Source: Ferrimonas sediminicola (GTDB lineage: Bacteria; Pseudomonadota; Gammaproteobacteria; Enterobacterales; Shewanellaceae). Taken from it: 34,786 nucleotides of DNA. This document shows, in pieces, positions 6,511-16,434 of the stretch (positions are counted from its first letter, which is position 1; every line of letters starts with the position of its first letter). The position numbers and the translations under genes are program-made. The notes under the pieces are model-generated. The model was not told the DNA's origin and ran no database searches. It saw only the letters and a list, made by a program, of their open reading frames with translations. The stretch lies in the NCBI RefSeq assembly GCF_005116715.1, contig NZ_SWCI01000020.1, forward strand, positions 1-34,786, read 5' to 3'.

Positions 6511-8975
6511 ATGGTACAGTTACATGAAGGGAAAGATGCCCTTGCCAAATTGATAGCAGAGACATCTGCTAATCATGATATGAATGAAGCACAAACAAGA
6601 TTTCATATAATCGATCACATCTTAAAACAGTGCTTGGGATGGGAAGGTGAACTGGAAGTTGAAGTCCATGAGAGAGAAAATGGATTTTCAGACTATGAGC
6701 TGGTAAACCTAGAAAAGCGATAGTTGAAGCAAAGCGTGAGGGAGTTCATTTCGAAATTCCAGCAGGGGTTGCAAAACAAACAATGACACCCTTAAAGTCA
6801 CTAATGTCCTCTTCCGGCGCCTTAAAAGATGCAATAGAACAATGCCGAGGGTATGCAAGCAGAAGGGGTGTCCAGACTGCGATAATTAGCAATGGGTATC
6901 AATGGATTGCCTTTCTTGCTTCTAGAACTGATGGGAAAGATATTTTTGATGGCGATGCAATTGTCTTTCTCTCTCTTGAATCGATTTTATCAAATTTCAA
7001 TTTTGCGTGGGATATGCTTTCAAAATCAGGCGTTGATGAAGGAAGAATATTCAGACAGCTTACTGATGGTACGATAAGCCTCCCCAACAAACTATCAACT
7101 TTTCTTAGGAACCATCCGAAGATAAGATATGCTACAGACACACAGGCATCTCTTAGACAGTTATCTGAGCTCTTCCTCCAGGATGCTATGGAAAGCGAAG
7201 AACTAGAGAAACAATTTTATAAAGAGTGCTATTGTGATAGTGGTGCCCTCAACAAGTACGCAATGCTTAGCAAGAACATCTTGAATGCTAGATATTCGTC
7301 CATGTTAAGTAAATCCGAACAGCACCCAACAGTACTTCCTGTCAATACAAAGAAGGGAACAAACTTCACCCCAGAAATAATGTCGGAAGCAATGGCAAGA
7401 AGGCCAATTGTTTTGGTTGGTGATGTTGGTGTTGGTAAAACATCTTTTGTTAAGAACCTGACTTATAACAGTGCTTTTGCGGAGTTCCGCGACTCTATTT
7501 TTGTATACATAAATCTTGGGGCCAAAGCTATTTTAAATCAAGCCCTGAGGAATGTTGTTCTTAACGAAATAGAAACTCAACTTTACGATAAGTATGATGT
7601 TGATATTAATGAGCTTCCCTTTGTAAAAGGTGTATATCATAAAAAGTTCTCCCGCGGCATATATGGATCATACAAAGAATCTGATCCACAAAAATATCAG
7701 GATGAATTGGTCTCAATGCTGGCATCCTTGCTATCCAACAAGTCCGAACATGTTCGCCGATCTGTGGAGCACATGTCGAAGGCCAGGAAAAAACAAGTAA
7801 TCATTTCTGTCGATAATGCTGACCAGCGTGAGTTTGATATACAGCAAGAGGCTTTTCTCATATCCCAAGAGCTAGCAAAAGAATGGAGTGCTACGGTTTT
7901 CTTATCTGTTAGACCTCAAACATTATATAAGTCAAAACGCTCTGGAGCTTTAACAGCATACCCTCATAAGATTTTTACGATATCACCTCCCCGTGTCGAT
8001 GAGGTAGTCAAAAAAAGGCTGATATTTGCCGCTAAGATGGCTCGTGGTGAACACAAACTGGAAATGGCCAGTGTAAAGTCAGAAAATTTGGCAGTGTTCC
8101 TAGATGCTTTGGTAAAGTCTCTGCATAACAATAGAGAACTTAATGAGTTCTTAACCAATATGACTGGTGGGAATATTAGGGCAACCTTCGAATTTGTGAC
8201 GTCGTTCATAGGCTCGCCGAATGTGGAAGCGGAGAAAATAATTGAGATAATGGAGAGGGAAGGCGAATATAGGGTTCCTCTTCACGAGTTTACAAAGCAG
8301 GCTCTACTTGGAGGCTACTCACACTATAGTGCAGAAACCTCGCTCTCAATGAATATTTTAGATCTTAGATCTCCTGATAAATGTGAACACTTTTTAGTCC
8401 CAGTTATAATATCTTACTTAGACCTGACTGGTTCTCATTTGGACAAGGATGGCTTTTGTGACACATCAGTTCTTATGGAAGAGTGTCAAAGGTTAGGGTT
8501 CACTATTGAGCAAGTTGAGTTTGCTCTCCGTAGAGCAACAAATAAAAAGCTCATCGAGACATCATTACGTGTCACATTCGAAGAAGATGAAGATAGTAAG
8601 CTTATTGGAGATATGCCAGATAGCTTTAGGGTTACTACTAGTGGTGTATATCACGTGAAGAAGTGGCTAGGAGAATTCACATATCTTGACGCTATGCTTT
8701 TTGATACTCCCATAATGGATAGGGCCATTCGAGAGCAGATATTGTCAAATCTTGAGTCTTTTAATATCGAGCATAGGCTAGAAAGAGCCACCTTATTCAA
8801 GAGTTATCTAGAATCTTGTTGGTCTGAATTCAAAAGTTCGCCATCATATTTCAACTTTGAAGATAGTCTTAAAATCGGCGACGGGGGTTTCGAAAGAGTT
8901 GCAACTGTGGTTCGTAAAAATCAAGGAAAGCCCAAACGAGCTAAGAGCTTTAAGACTCCTTTGGTGACGGATTGA
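6511..8975 (+). pseudogene. PD-(D/E)XK nuclease / P-loop NTPase defence-type protein, broken by a 1-nt frameshift
   Basis: The frame from 6511 (ribosome site AAGGA) stops at 6723. The continuing frame is open from about 6700 to 8975, with an ATG at 6783. Restoring one G in the GG of GAGCTGGTAAACC near 6702 joins them into about 821 residues. The N-terminus is then a restriction-nuclease-like domain: E in NEAQTR, D in SDYEL, and a GKPRKAIVEAK motif giving the ExK. About 210 residues into the second frame is a Walker A motif (GDVGVGKT, residues 213-220 from 6783), with Walker B near VIISVDNAD (D344). The C-terminal third looks like winged-helix and helical regions. Nuclease plus large NTPase in one chain is typical of phage-defence proteins. 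As written, no single product has both the nuclease core and the NTPase. A sequencing error, a recent mutation or frameshifting are all possible. Confidence 0.75.
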
Positions 8976-9126
8976 TAACCCGTTTTCGTGTCAACGACAT
9001 TTATACAGAATAAAGATGGCCCGAATAATTGAACCATCACCACCTCGAACACCAAATTACACAGCATAGACAAACAGAGCCCCCTCCTGCTAAGCCGCTT
9101 TTGATTTATTTATGCAGGTATAGGGG

Positions 9127-9147
9127 AGTAATAACGTCTCATACTGG
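9127..9147 (+). repeat. 21-bp dispersed repeat, copy 2
   Basis: This copy contains AGTAATAAC followed by GTCTCATACTG and a G. It matches the inverted copy at 21461-21481 in 20 of 21 positions. It adjoins the point where the IS110 remnant breaks off, so it may mark a recombination boundary. Confidence 0.75.
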
Positions 9148-9255
9148 GCCCCACGAAGTTCATGAGCTGCCTGGGGTTGGTGAAACGCCGCAGGTCCCCC
9201 AGTTCCGCCATCAGGGTGATGGCCGACAGAAAGCGGATGCCTCGCAGCGCCGTGA
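9140..9255 (-). pseudogene. IS110-family transposase, C-terminal fragment
   Basis: The minus strand reads QQLTALRGIRFLSAITLMAE followed by LGDLRRFTNPRQLMNFVGP. This is the signature of the C-terminal Transposase_20 domain of IS110-family enzymes (the G-I-G...A.TL.AE.GD..RF.NPRQL..Y.G pattern). It has no start or proper end. The reading breaks at the 21-bp repeat. Confidence 0.75.
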
Positions 9256-9524
9256 GTTGCTGATATGATTCCCCCTGTCAGTAGGCACAGTTCTGTCCAT
9301 GCCGGGCCCTAAAAGGCCGACTTGGACACCCTGGTGAGAGACCTTTGGCAAGTCAATGTTCGGCGGTTGACCTTGCTGATATTCGCGGGTTTGGTTATCC
9401 GCATTACTTGTTTGCGCCGCTGGAGCCTTGCCTCATTCTATGTGCGCGCATGTAAACGCCTAACGCCCTCTAGGGTTGCTCTTACCGCTGCCGCCGGTCT
9501 GCATCACCAGGATGGTTTTTCAAA

Positions 9525-10520
9525 TTGTCAGCCTACGTGGACACGTCGCTCCGGTTCAAAACGCTGAGCGATGTCCCACAGGCAAAATACGGCCGGGTTA
9601 CCAATGGTAATGTACGTTTTGCTGGTGTTCGTCCACCCAATGAGGGGCAGCTGGGGGTTCAGGAAATGCTGGCTAATGCCATGGTTTTGGATGCGCCGTT
9701 CATGGCTTCACACCTGAACAGCAACATGGACTGGGAATACACCATTCCTATGATTAACGACGCAAGAGAAAAAAGAGGCGCCAAGGTATGGGGTGAGGTT
9801 TATCCTTATGCTGCCGGCTCTACTATTGCTTCAGCCGATATGCTTACGGAAGCAGGCATGGCTCAAATGGGGATCACCTATTCAGACGTTGCGAATCTCG
9901 ATGGCACCCGTTGGGACAAAGCGATGTATGAGGACGTCTGTAAGAATGATCCCGGCAGGGCGATTGTGATTTACAACAATCCGCCTGAAGCCATCGCTAA
10001 ATGGCTGACTCAGCCAGGAGTGGTCGTCGTCTCTGACGGTATGGCTATCCAGGATGAAAAGCTCAACTACTACCCTTGGGATTCCCCCTATGAAGGCAAG
10101 TCAGTTCACCCGCGCAGCGCCGGTACCCGGGCCAAAGTACTGCGCATGGTGCGCGAAGAAAAGATCATGCCTTTGATGGAAGCCATTTCAAAGATGAGCT
10201 ACCTGCATGCTAAATATTTTGACGAATTGGGTGGCATACCTCACTTTAAAACCAAAGGACGTATGCAAGAAGGTATGGATGCCGACATCGTCGTCTTCAA
10301 CCCGGATAAGGTCACAGACAACAGTTCTTATGAGCCAGGCAAGGGCGCGCTGCCTTCAACCGGCATTCCCTACGTACTGGTGAATGGCGTCGTGGTGGTG
10401 AAAGATTCCGTGGTGCAAAAGGTCTTTCCAGGCAAGCCAATTCGTTTCCCTGTGATGGAAAAGGGCCGGCTGGACCAGATTTCTACCGAACCCAGGACAT
10501 TTGACCCTAACCAGTCTTAA
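9525..10520 (+). pseudogene. N-acyl-D-amino-acid deacylase-type amidohydrolase, N-terminally truncated
   Basis: About 330 residues align with the C-terminal 60% of the neighbouring complete amidohydrolase (10609-12240), from about its residue 205. Shared landmarks are WGEVYPYAAGST, HPRSAGTRAKVLRMVREEKI, GRMQEGMDADIVVFNP and VLVNG. The N-terminal part with the signal peptide and the HxH metal site is missing, and the histidine of GAHTRY is N in the equivalent position (TNGNVRF). It retains a later histidine (MASHLN) and the aspartate of VVSDGM. The enzyme cannot bind its metals normally and should be inactive. It is a related paralogue, not a duplicate, and was truncated at the cluster's left edge. 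Confidence 0.8.
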
Positions 10521-10608
10521 TACGAGGACAAGTGTGGGCTGAGCGATGGTGCGTGGTTTGCCCCCACGAATTCCGCCACTGAAAACCAAATTCAAAATGG
10601 AGGTAGCA

Positions 10609-12240
10609 ATGAAAAAGCAAAGACATCTACTAATCGGTACACTCTTAATGAGTGTCATGGGTACTATGCCGGCCTTGGCACAAAAATATGACGTCGTAAT
10701 CAACAACGGCCGGGTCATGGACCCTGAAACCTTGTATGACGACATCGCCAATGTCGGTATCAGAGATGGCCGCATTGCCGAAATCAGCAAGAAGCCGCTG
10801 AAGGGTGCCAAGACGATCGATGCCTCCGGTCATATCGTAGCGCCGGGCTTCATCGACACCCATTTCCATTGGCAGACGCCTATTGGCTACCGGGTCGGGT
10901 TGCGCGACGGCATGACCAGCGCCATAGATTTCGAGGCGGGCTGTGCGGGATCATTTATTGCCGCTTGGTATGAAGCGCGCGCCGGCGTGACCCAGGGCAA
11001 CTATGGCTGCGCGGTCAGCCACGAGCTTGCCCGCTCGCTGGTGCTCGACGGGAGACTGAGCGACGAGATCTACATGCGAGGGCCCATTGCGGCTCTTGAA
11101 GCCCGGAAGAAGTCAGGCTGGAGCGTGACGCGCCCAAATCTGGAACAGGGCAACGCGATTCTTGAAGAGCTGGACAAGGGGCTGCAGGCGGGGGCGCCGG
11201 GGATCGGCAGCACCGTGGGCTATATGAGAGAGGGCGTATCTTCTCGTGAGATGTTCGAGGTGCAGAAGGTTGGCGCACGCTATGGCCGCCCGACTGGCGC
11301 ACATACACGCTATACGCTTGGCAATGACACAACAGAGAACAATGGTGCGCAGGAACTCATCGCCAATGCTATAGCGCTAGGAGCCCCAGCGATCGTCCTT
11401 CACTTCAACAACCCCGGCTGGCGGCTTGCGCATGAAACGATCTCGCGGCTTCAGACTCAGGGATTCAACATTTGGGGTGAAGTTTATCCCTACGCCGCGG
11501 GCTCCACCACGGTGAATGCCTCATTCCTGCAGCCGGACAGTTGGATCGAGCAGATGGGCAACCGCTATGAGGATACCGTGCAGGATCCGGTCACGGGTAA
11601 GTTCTACACCTTGGAGACATTCAAGGCTGACACAGCTTCCAATCCGACCAAGCCGATCGTGGTGTTCAAGATGCCCGCCGAAGATACGCCGAAGTGGCTG
11701 ACGCTGAAAGGCGTGACCGTGGCCAGCGACGCGCTTGGCGCCGAACCGTACTTCGGCCCGTGGGATATCCCGCTGGAGAAGATCGGGAACATGCACCCCC
11801 GCGCGGCTGGTACCCGAGGCGCGACAATCCGCCTTGGTCGTGAGCATAACATCCCGATGATGCAGCTGATTTCAGTCCTCAGCTACAACGCGGCCAAGCA
11901 TCTGGGCGATACGGGTTTGAAAGCGATGCAAGAACGTGGTCGCATCCAGAAAGGCATGGTTGCTGATATCGTGGTGTTCGACCCCAAACGTTTTACCGAC
12001 AATTCAACTTACTCACAGGGCGCTGCCCCGTCGACCGGCATGAAAGCGGTGCTCGTTAACGGTCAGGTTGCGCTTCGAGACGATAAAGTTCTTCCCGTTT
12101 TTGTTGGTCAGCCGATCCGGTTTGAACCTGAAGCCAAACCGCGCTTCCAGCCGATATCGTTAGAGGGGTGGAATGCCGAATTCTCGACCGGTATGCCAGA
12201 TAACTTCACGGGCGCCTTCCCTAAGGACGGCGGGAAGTGA
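10609..12240 (+). CDS. Exported amidohydrolase, D-aminoacylase / N-acyl-D-amino-acid deacylase family
   Basis: A 543-residue protein with a signal peptide (MKKQRHLLIG... ending PALA at 21-24). The start at 10609 has GGAGG 4 bp before it. Metal-site residues of the D-aminoacylase branch are all visible: H85 and H87 in DTHFH, C112 in EAGC, H232 in GAHTRY, H265 in VLHFNN and D374 in VASDAL. Family members hydrolyse N-acyl-D-amino acids or related amides. The substrate here cannot be read from sequence. It acts in the periplasm or outside. It heads an operon in which the DUF3299 gene and the class A beta-lactamase-like gene follow with overlaps, suggesting a joint role in breaking amide or lactam bonds of a peptide-like compound. 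Confidence 0.85.
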   Translation: MKKQRHLLIGTLLMSVMGTMPALAQKYDVVINNGRVMDPETLYDDIANVGIRDGRIAEISKKPLKGAKTIDASGHIVAPGFIDTHFHWQTPIGYRVGLRDGMTSAIDFEAGCAGSFIAAWYEARAGVTQGNYGCAVSHELARSLVLDGRLSDEIYMRGPIAALEARKKSGWSVTRPNLEQGNAILEELDKGLQAGAPGIGSTVGYMREGVSSREMFEVQKVGARYGRPTGAHTRYTLGNDTTENNGAQELIANAIALGAPAIVLHFNNPGWRLAHETISRLQTQGFNIWGEVYPYAAGSTTVNASFLQPDSWIEQMGNRYEDTVQDPVTGKFYTLETFKADTASNPTKPIVVFKMPAEDTPKWLTLKGVTVASDALGAEPYFGPWDIPLEKIGNMHPRAAGTRGATIRLGREHNIPMMQLISVLSYNAAKHLGDTGLKAMQERGRIQKGMVADIVVFDPKRFTDNSTYSQGAAPSTGMKAVLVNGQVALRDDKVLPVFVGQPIRFEPEAKPRFQPISLEGWNAEFSTGMPDNFTGAFPKDGGK

Positions 12241-12269
12241 TCGTGACGCTTAAAGAGCGAGACGCGAAA

Positions 12270-13037
12270 ATGCGGCTCTTGGCCTCCGTCTTCGTGACGG
12301 CCATGTTGGCAGCGACACAAGCATCTGCAAAACCCGAGGCGATCGAGTTTTCAGACCTTGTGGATCCTTTGGCCGTCGTCTTCGACGATCCCTACAAAGA
12401 CATGGGGCCTCATTTGTTGAAGGAGTTGAAGATCTTGGTGGAGCTGGATGAGAAGCTCTCGCAAAATGGCCTTGCTGAAGATGAGCGCGCCCAGCTAAAC
12501 GAGCGGCGCAAAGCGGCGAAGGACATGCTGGAGATCAACGGCCAGGATGTCGATGCACTCTTAGCCCAGCGCTGGAACGTTGCCAAAAAGCGCCAGAACG
12601 CGCGTATGACTACGAACCCCGTTCTGGATGGAGCAGAGGTTGTGCTCTCGGGCTATCTGATCCCCGCGCCGCGAACTGCCGATGGAAGCTACTTCGGTTA
12701 TCTGGTCCCCGAGGTGGGGATGTGCAGTCATCTGCCACCCCCTCCGCCTAACCAACTGGTGCGGGTAAAATTGCTCGATGACCCTAAGGGGCAGTCGCTC
12801 TATGTGCCGGTCCGTGTCTCAGGTCGGCTCAGTGTCAAAGCCAGCGATGATAGGATATTCATCCTCGATGGTGAGGCACGCATGCTCAGCGGCTGGACGC
12901 TCTACGCCAACACCATTGATCAACAGGAGGTGTCGGGCGGGGATGGCGTTAATGGTGCGTCCGCGAATCCTGTCACCACCGGCGGTGGACGTTGGCACAC
13001 CGACAACGTATATTTATCAGGGAGATATCGAATATGA
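12270..13037 (+). CDS. DUF3299 family periplasmic protein
   Basis: A 255-residue protein with a signal peptide (MRLLASVFVTAMLAATQASA). The diagnostic DUF3299 stretch GMCSHLPPPPPNQLVRV lies at about residues 149-165. The molecular function of DUF3299 is not established; family members often neighbour exporter or metal-related genes. I chose the ATG at 12270 because it starts the signal peptide; GTG codons at 12237 and 12243 in the same frame would add 9-11 residues and overlap the previous stop. The end overlaps the next start (ATGA at 13034-13037), so it is translated with the beta-lactamase-like gene. It is an unusual member of a hydrolase operon. Confidence 0.85.
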   Translation: MRLLASVFVTAMLAATQASAKPEAIEFSDLVDPLAVVFDDPYKDMGPHLLKELKILVELDEKLSQNGLAEDERAQLNERRKAAKDMLEINGQDVDALLAQRWNVAKKRQNARMTTNPVLDGAEVVLSGYLIPAPRTADGSYFGYLVPEVGMCSHLPPPPPNQLVRVKLLDDPKGQSLYVPVRVSGRLSVKASDDRIFILDGEARMLSGWTLYANTIDQQEVSGGDGVNGASANPVTTGGGRWHTDNVYLSGRYRI

Positions 13038-14035
13038 AATTACGTCACTTTATCATGGCTATTGCAGTTTCTGCGGTGGCTACCTTTGGTTCGGCATACG
13101 CCAAAACAAAGGAAGTACAACCGTCCGTCGGAGCGGCGATCGAGCAGGTCGCTACAAAGCTTGCCGGGCGCATCGGTTTTGCGGCGCAGGAAATCGGCGG
13201 CAAGGACATCATCGCGTTTAATGGCGATGAAACCTTCGCCATGGCCAGCACCTACAAGGTCGCGATCGCCGCTGCCGTGCTGGATCGCGTGGACAGGGGG
13301 GAGCTGCGGCTCGACCAGATGGTCAATGTCACACTCGATATGATGATGATCGGGGACGCTGCGCTTAATGGCACATTCGTTCACCCTGGGCTCCAGTTGT
13401 CAATCGCGAACCTGATCGAGGTGATGATCACAGAGAGCGACAACACGGCGACCGACATCTCGATGGGGCTGGCCGGCGGACCCGCGGCAGTGACCAAATA
13501 TCTGCGCAGGCTCGGGATCAGCGATTTCAGGGTTGATCGGACGACTGGCGAGATCATCGGGGAGTTCTATGGTTTGCCGGGACCGGCCACGCAAAAACTC
13601 GCCATAGAGGCCTTCAGGGCCCGGCCGGAGCTCTTGAAGATCCAGGGTGACCGTAATCTGGACTTCGAGGCGGATCCGCGCGACCAAGCAACGCCCCATG
13701 CGATGCTGAAACTCCTGCTTGCCATCGACAGTGGCACAGCGGTGAGCCCCAAGAGTCGCGACTTCCTGCTCGGTGTCATGTCGCGCACACGCACCGGAGC
13801 TAGTCGGCTCAAGGGGCTGCTGCCCAGGGGAACTCCGGTGGCAAACAAGACCGGAACCATAGGGGGAGTGGCAAATGACGTTGGTTATATCACGCTCCCC
13901 GACGGGCGTCGGTTTGCCGTTGCCGTGTTCACTAAAAGCAGTGCAACACCCGAGCCGGACAGGGACCGGGCAATTGCTGAAATCTCACGCTCGCTGTTCG
14001 ATTATTTCCTGGTTGTAAAAAGGGCGAAACAGTAA
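13034..14035 (+). CDS. Class A beta-lactamase-like serine hydrolase, exported
   Basis: A 333-residue protein with signal peptide (about 1-23, ending SAYA). It has the class A motifs S72-T-Y-K75, S135-D-N137 and K272-T-G274. The start at 13034 has an AGGGAG site and overlaps the DUF3299 stop. The omega-loop region is unusual: some 35 extra residues lie between VDRT (170) and FEADPRDQATP (211-221), and a textbook E166-x-x-L-N is not evident. That form is common in the environmental class A-related serine hydrolases, many of which have not been shown to give beta-lactam resistance. It may therefore act on a lactam-like or peptide substrate. Whether it confers resistance cannot be told from sequence. 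Confidence 0.85.
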   Translation: MKLRHFIMAIAVSAVATFGSAYAKTKEVQPSVGAAIEQVATKLAGRIGFAAQEIGGKDIIAFNGDETFAMASTYKVAIAAAVLDRVDRGELRLDQMVNVTLDMMMIGDAALNGTFVHPGLQLSIANLIEVMITESDNTATDISMGLAGGPAAVTKYLRRLGISDFRVDRTTGEIIGEFYGLPGPATQKLAIEAFRARPELLKIQGDRNLDFEADPRDQATPHAMLKLLLAIDSGTAVSPKSRDFLLGVMSRTRTGASRLKGLLPRGTPVANKTGTIGGVANDVGYITLPDGRRFAVAVFTKSSATPEPDRDRAIAEISRSLFDYFLVVKRAKQ

Positions 14036-14150
14036 ACGAGAAAAATTCAGGGAGCGTAGGCTCTGGCGCTGAGATTTTGCATGACGAAGACAGAGTGCTC
14101 CAGCAACAACCATGTTTAAAGCAACGCGTAATAGTTAAGAGAGAAAAAAG

Positions 14151-15662
14151 ATGAAACAAGTTATTAAAAGTAAAAGGAAACTATTAATTACCGTGGCAAT
14201 TTCGTCGCTATTTGCAATGCAACCGGCATGTGCAGATCAAAACCAACCGTTCATGTCAAAGGAGCAAGGACAAGCGACCTTCGATGCGGTCATCGCCGAC
14301 ACTGCTGAAATGATCAAGGAAATGAATATCCCGGGGCTTGCCGTCGGTGTCATCCATGGGTCCAACTCCTACAGCACCGGACTCGGTGTCACCAAGGTAG
14401 GCACCGACGAGGCCGTTACCCCTGATACGCAATTTCAAATTGGTTCAGTCACAAAAACCTTCCTTTCGACGGTGGCCATGCAGCTGTCCGAACAGGGCAA
14501 ACTGGATTTGAACGCGCGTGTCGTCGACATTCTGCCATGGTGGAGGGTTTCGGATCCCGGCGCGACGTCGAAAGCGCGGGTCGTTGACCTATTCCACCAT
14601 CGCGCTGGCTGGTATGGCGACCATGGTTTCCTTCGTGTTCCTCCAGGTGGGTCGATATCCGAGAAAGTCATGCTCCAGGCGGCTTACGTCGAGCAGATCT
14701 ATCCATTCGATCAAACCTGGATGTACAACAACACCAGTATTACCTTCGCAACCCATGTGGTGTCGCATGTGGGCGGAAAGCCGATCGAGACTCTGATCGA
14801 AGATAACCTGTTAGCTCCGCTGGGCATGAATGCGTCGTCCTTTAATTACGACGCTACCCCTCCGGCTAAAAATTACGCATGGGGTCATCCGCCGATCTAC
14901 GGGGAAGGCAGCATCAGTGATCTAAAGCCTTACTACATTCCGTTGATTAGAGAGTCCGCAGCCTCCGGCGCACTCCGGTCTACGGTTGCCGACATGCTGA
15001 AATACGCCCGCTTTCAGCTGGACGGTAAGGACGCATCCGGCAAGCAACTGTTGTCCAAGGAAGCGCTGGACTATGCCCACGCTCCGGCAGTCGAGGCTTC
15101 GACAGGCGACTTTACCGGGCTAACATGGTTCGTCCACGACTACGACGGGGTGACCAGCCCCAGCCACGGAGGGAATTGGCCCGGCACGCGTTCTTTTCTG
15201 CAGCTGATCCCGGACCGCGACTTTGCCGTGGTGGTTTTAGTCCACAGCGATCGCGGAGTCGAGGCCTACAAGAAAGTAGCGAACGCAATGGTCAAAGCCT
15301 TCACAAAAATCGAGTCCAATTCTCCGGTCGCAGCGGGCGTTGATCCGTCTGTGCTCGACCCCTTCGTCGGCGTCTTCAAGGGTAATTCCCAAAACATCGA
15401 GATCCGCAAAGAGGACGACAAATATGTGTTTGTCCAGTTCTCCGCATTGACCAAGGGAGCGGATCCCGCGCCTGCCAATGTGGCCAACACGGCCGAGGGC
15501 TATTTTATCATCACTGAAGGGCCGAATAAGGGAGCGCTTGGCGAGTTGCTGAAAGACTCGTCTGGCGAGCTGAACTACGTGCGATTCAACCACCGGATCT
15601 TTATTCGCGGCGAAGGGGCGGTCGACGAGTTCGACCTCTCAGGATCGGTATTCGACGAGTAA
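14151..15662 (+). CDS. Class C beta-lactamase-family serine hydrolase, exported
   Basis: A 503-residue protein with a signal peptide (about 1-28, ending PACA). PF00144-type motifs are S99-V-T-K102, Y192-N-N194 and H339-G-G341, so all three catalytic boxes are present. About 130 C-terminal residues form an extra domain of the kind often attached to these hydrolases. The family includes AmpC, esterases, D-peptidases and D-aminopeptidases, and the length and HGG box fit the peptidase/esterase side better than AmpC. It starts after a 115-bp gap, with GAGAG upstream, behind the class A-like gene and in the same direction. Periplasmic action with the amidohydrolases is likely. Confidence 0.85.
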   Translation: MKQVIKSKRKLLITVAISSLFAMQPACADQNQPFMSKEQGQATFDAVIADTAEMIKEMNIPGLAVGVIHGSNSYSTGLGVTKVGTDEAVTPDTQFQIGSVTKTFLSTVAMQLSEQGKLDLNARVVDILPWWRVSDPGATSKARVVDLFHHRAGWYGDHGFLRVPPGGSISEKVMLQAAYVEQIYPFDQTWMYNNTSITFATHVVSHVGGKPIETLIEDNLLAPLGMNASSFNYDATPPAKNYAWGHPPIYGEGSISDLKPYYIPLIRESAASGALRSTVADMLKYARFQLDGKDASGKQLLSKEALDYAHAPAVEASTGDFTGLTWFVHDYDGVTSPSHGGNWPGTRSFLQLIPDRDFAVVVLVHSDRGVEAYKKVANAMVKAFTKIESNSPVAAGVDPSVLDPFVGVFKGNSQNIEIRKEDDKYVFVQFSALTKGADPAPANVANTAEGYFIITEGPNKGALGELLKDSSGELNYVRFNHRIFIRGEGAVDEFDLSGSVFDE

Positions 15663-15762
15663 CCGGGTCGGCAACAGCCATGGATTCGGTGGAGGGGCGA
15701 TCCTGCATGGCGCAGATTTAACCCTCCGCCGATCCCACTGAGTCGACAACTGGAGAAATACA

Positions 15763-16434
15763 ATGCGGAAACTATCTCTTAAGAGCGTGACCGCGGCGTT
15801 TGTCGTCGCGGTGAGCTTCGCCCTGCCGGCGGTTGCTCAAGACGCCTCCGGGCCAATTCTGTTCACTAATGTAAACGTCTTTGACGGGGTCAATGCAGAT
15901 CTGATCATGAATGCTAATGTCGTCGTGACGGGTAACAAGATTACCTCGGTTTCGAAAGAGCCCCTTGCAGTGGCGGGTGGCACGGTAATCGACGGTGGCG
16001 GCCGCACGCTGATGCCGGGTTTGACGGACTGTCATTGGCACAATATGGCGGCTTATATGGGATCGGACGTATTTACCGCTGGTTTGGGGAGGCTGAATCT
16101 CGTCGCGGCCCATGAGGCGGAAAAGACGCTTATGCGGGGATTTACCTCGGTCAGGGACCCGGGCGGCCCTGTATTCGAGCTCAAGGAGTCAATCGACGAA
16201 GGGCTGTTCCCCGGTCCCCGAATTTACGCTGCGGGCGCAATGATCTCCCAGACGTCGGGCCATGCCGATTTCCGCCGGCCGATTGATCTACCCCAGAGCT
16301 ATTCACGGGATCTTACCCCCCTGGAAGTTATGGCGTCGGTCTCCATTGCGGATGGTAGGGCGCAAGTCATGCAGCGCGTGCGTGAGAATCTGATGCGGGG
16401 GGCCGCCTTCATTAAGTTGATGGGCGGAGTGTAG
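15763..16434 (+). pseudogene. Imidazolonepropionase/prolidase-like amidohydrolase, C-terminally truncated
   Basis: The first 223 residues of a roughly 420-450-residue exported amidohydrolase. It has a signal peptide (about 1-25, ending AVAQ), the motif LMPGLTDCHWH with the metal-binding HxH, TSVRDPGG and the end of a GAAFIKLM strand, where the metal-bridging lysine sits. The frame then runs into the left end of an IS110-group element and stops at 16434. The remaining metal ligands and the active-site aspartate are lost, so it should be inactive. GGAG (15752) precedes the start. It was the last gene of the exported hydrolase cluster before the insertion. Confidence 0.85.

Larger units (their letters stand above)
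8976..9524. other. Non-coding region with decayed transposase
   Basis: About 550 bp after the NTPase gene without an intact gene. It includes the second 21-bp repeat copy (9127-9147) and the IS110 transposase remnant (9140-9255). The part from 9256 to 9524 shows no recognisable content and ends where the truncated amidohydrolase becomes readable. Confidence 0.6.

Noticed and set aside
6690..6730. Programmed ribosomal frameshift in the NTPase gene
   Set aside because: No slippery heptamer with a downstream stimulator is evident; a one-base deletion or sequencing error is simpler, though not excluded.
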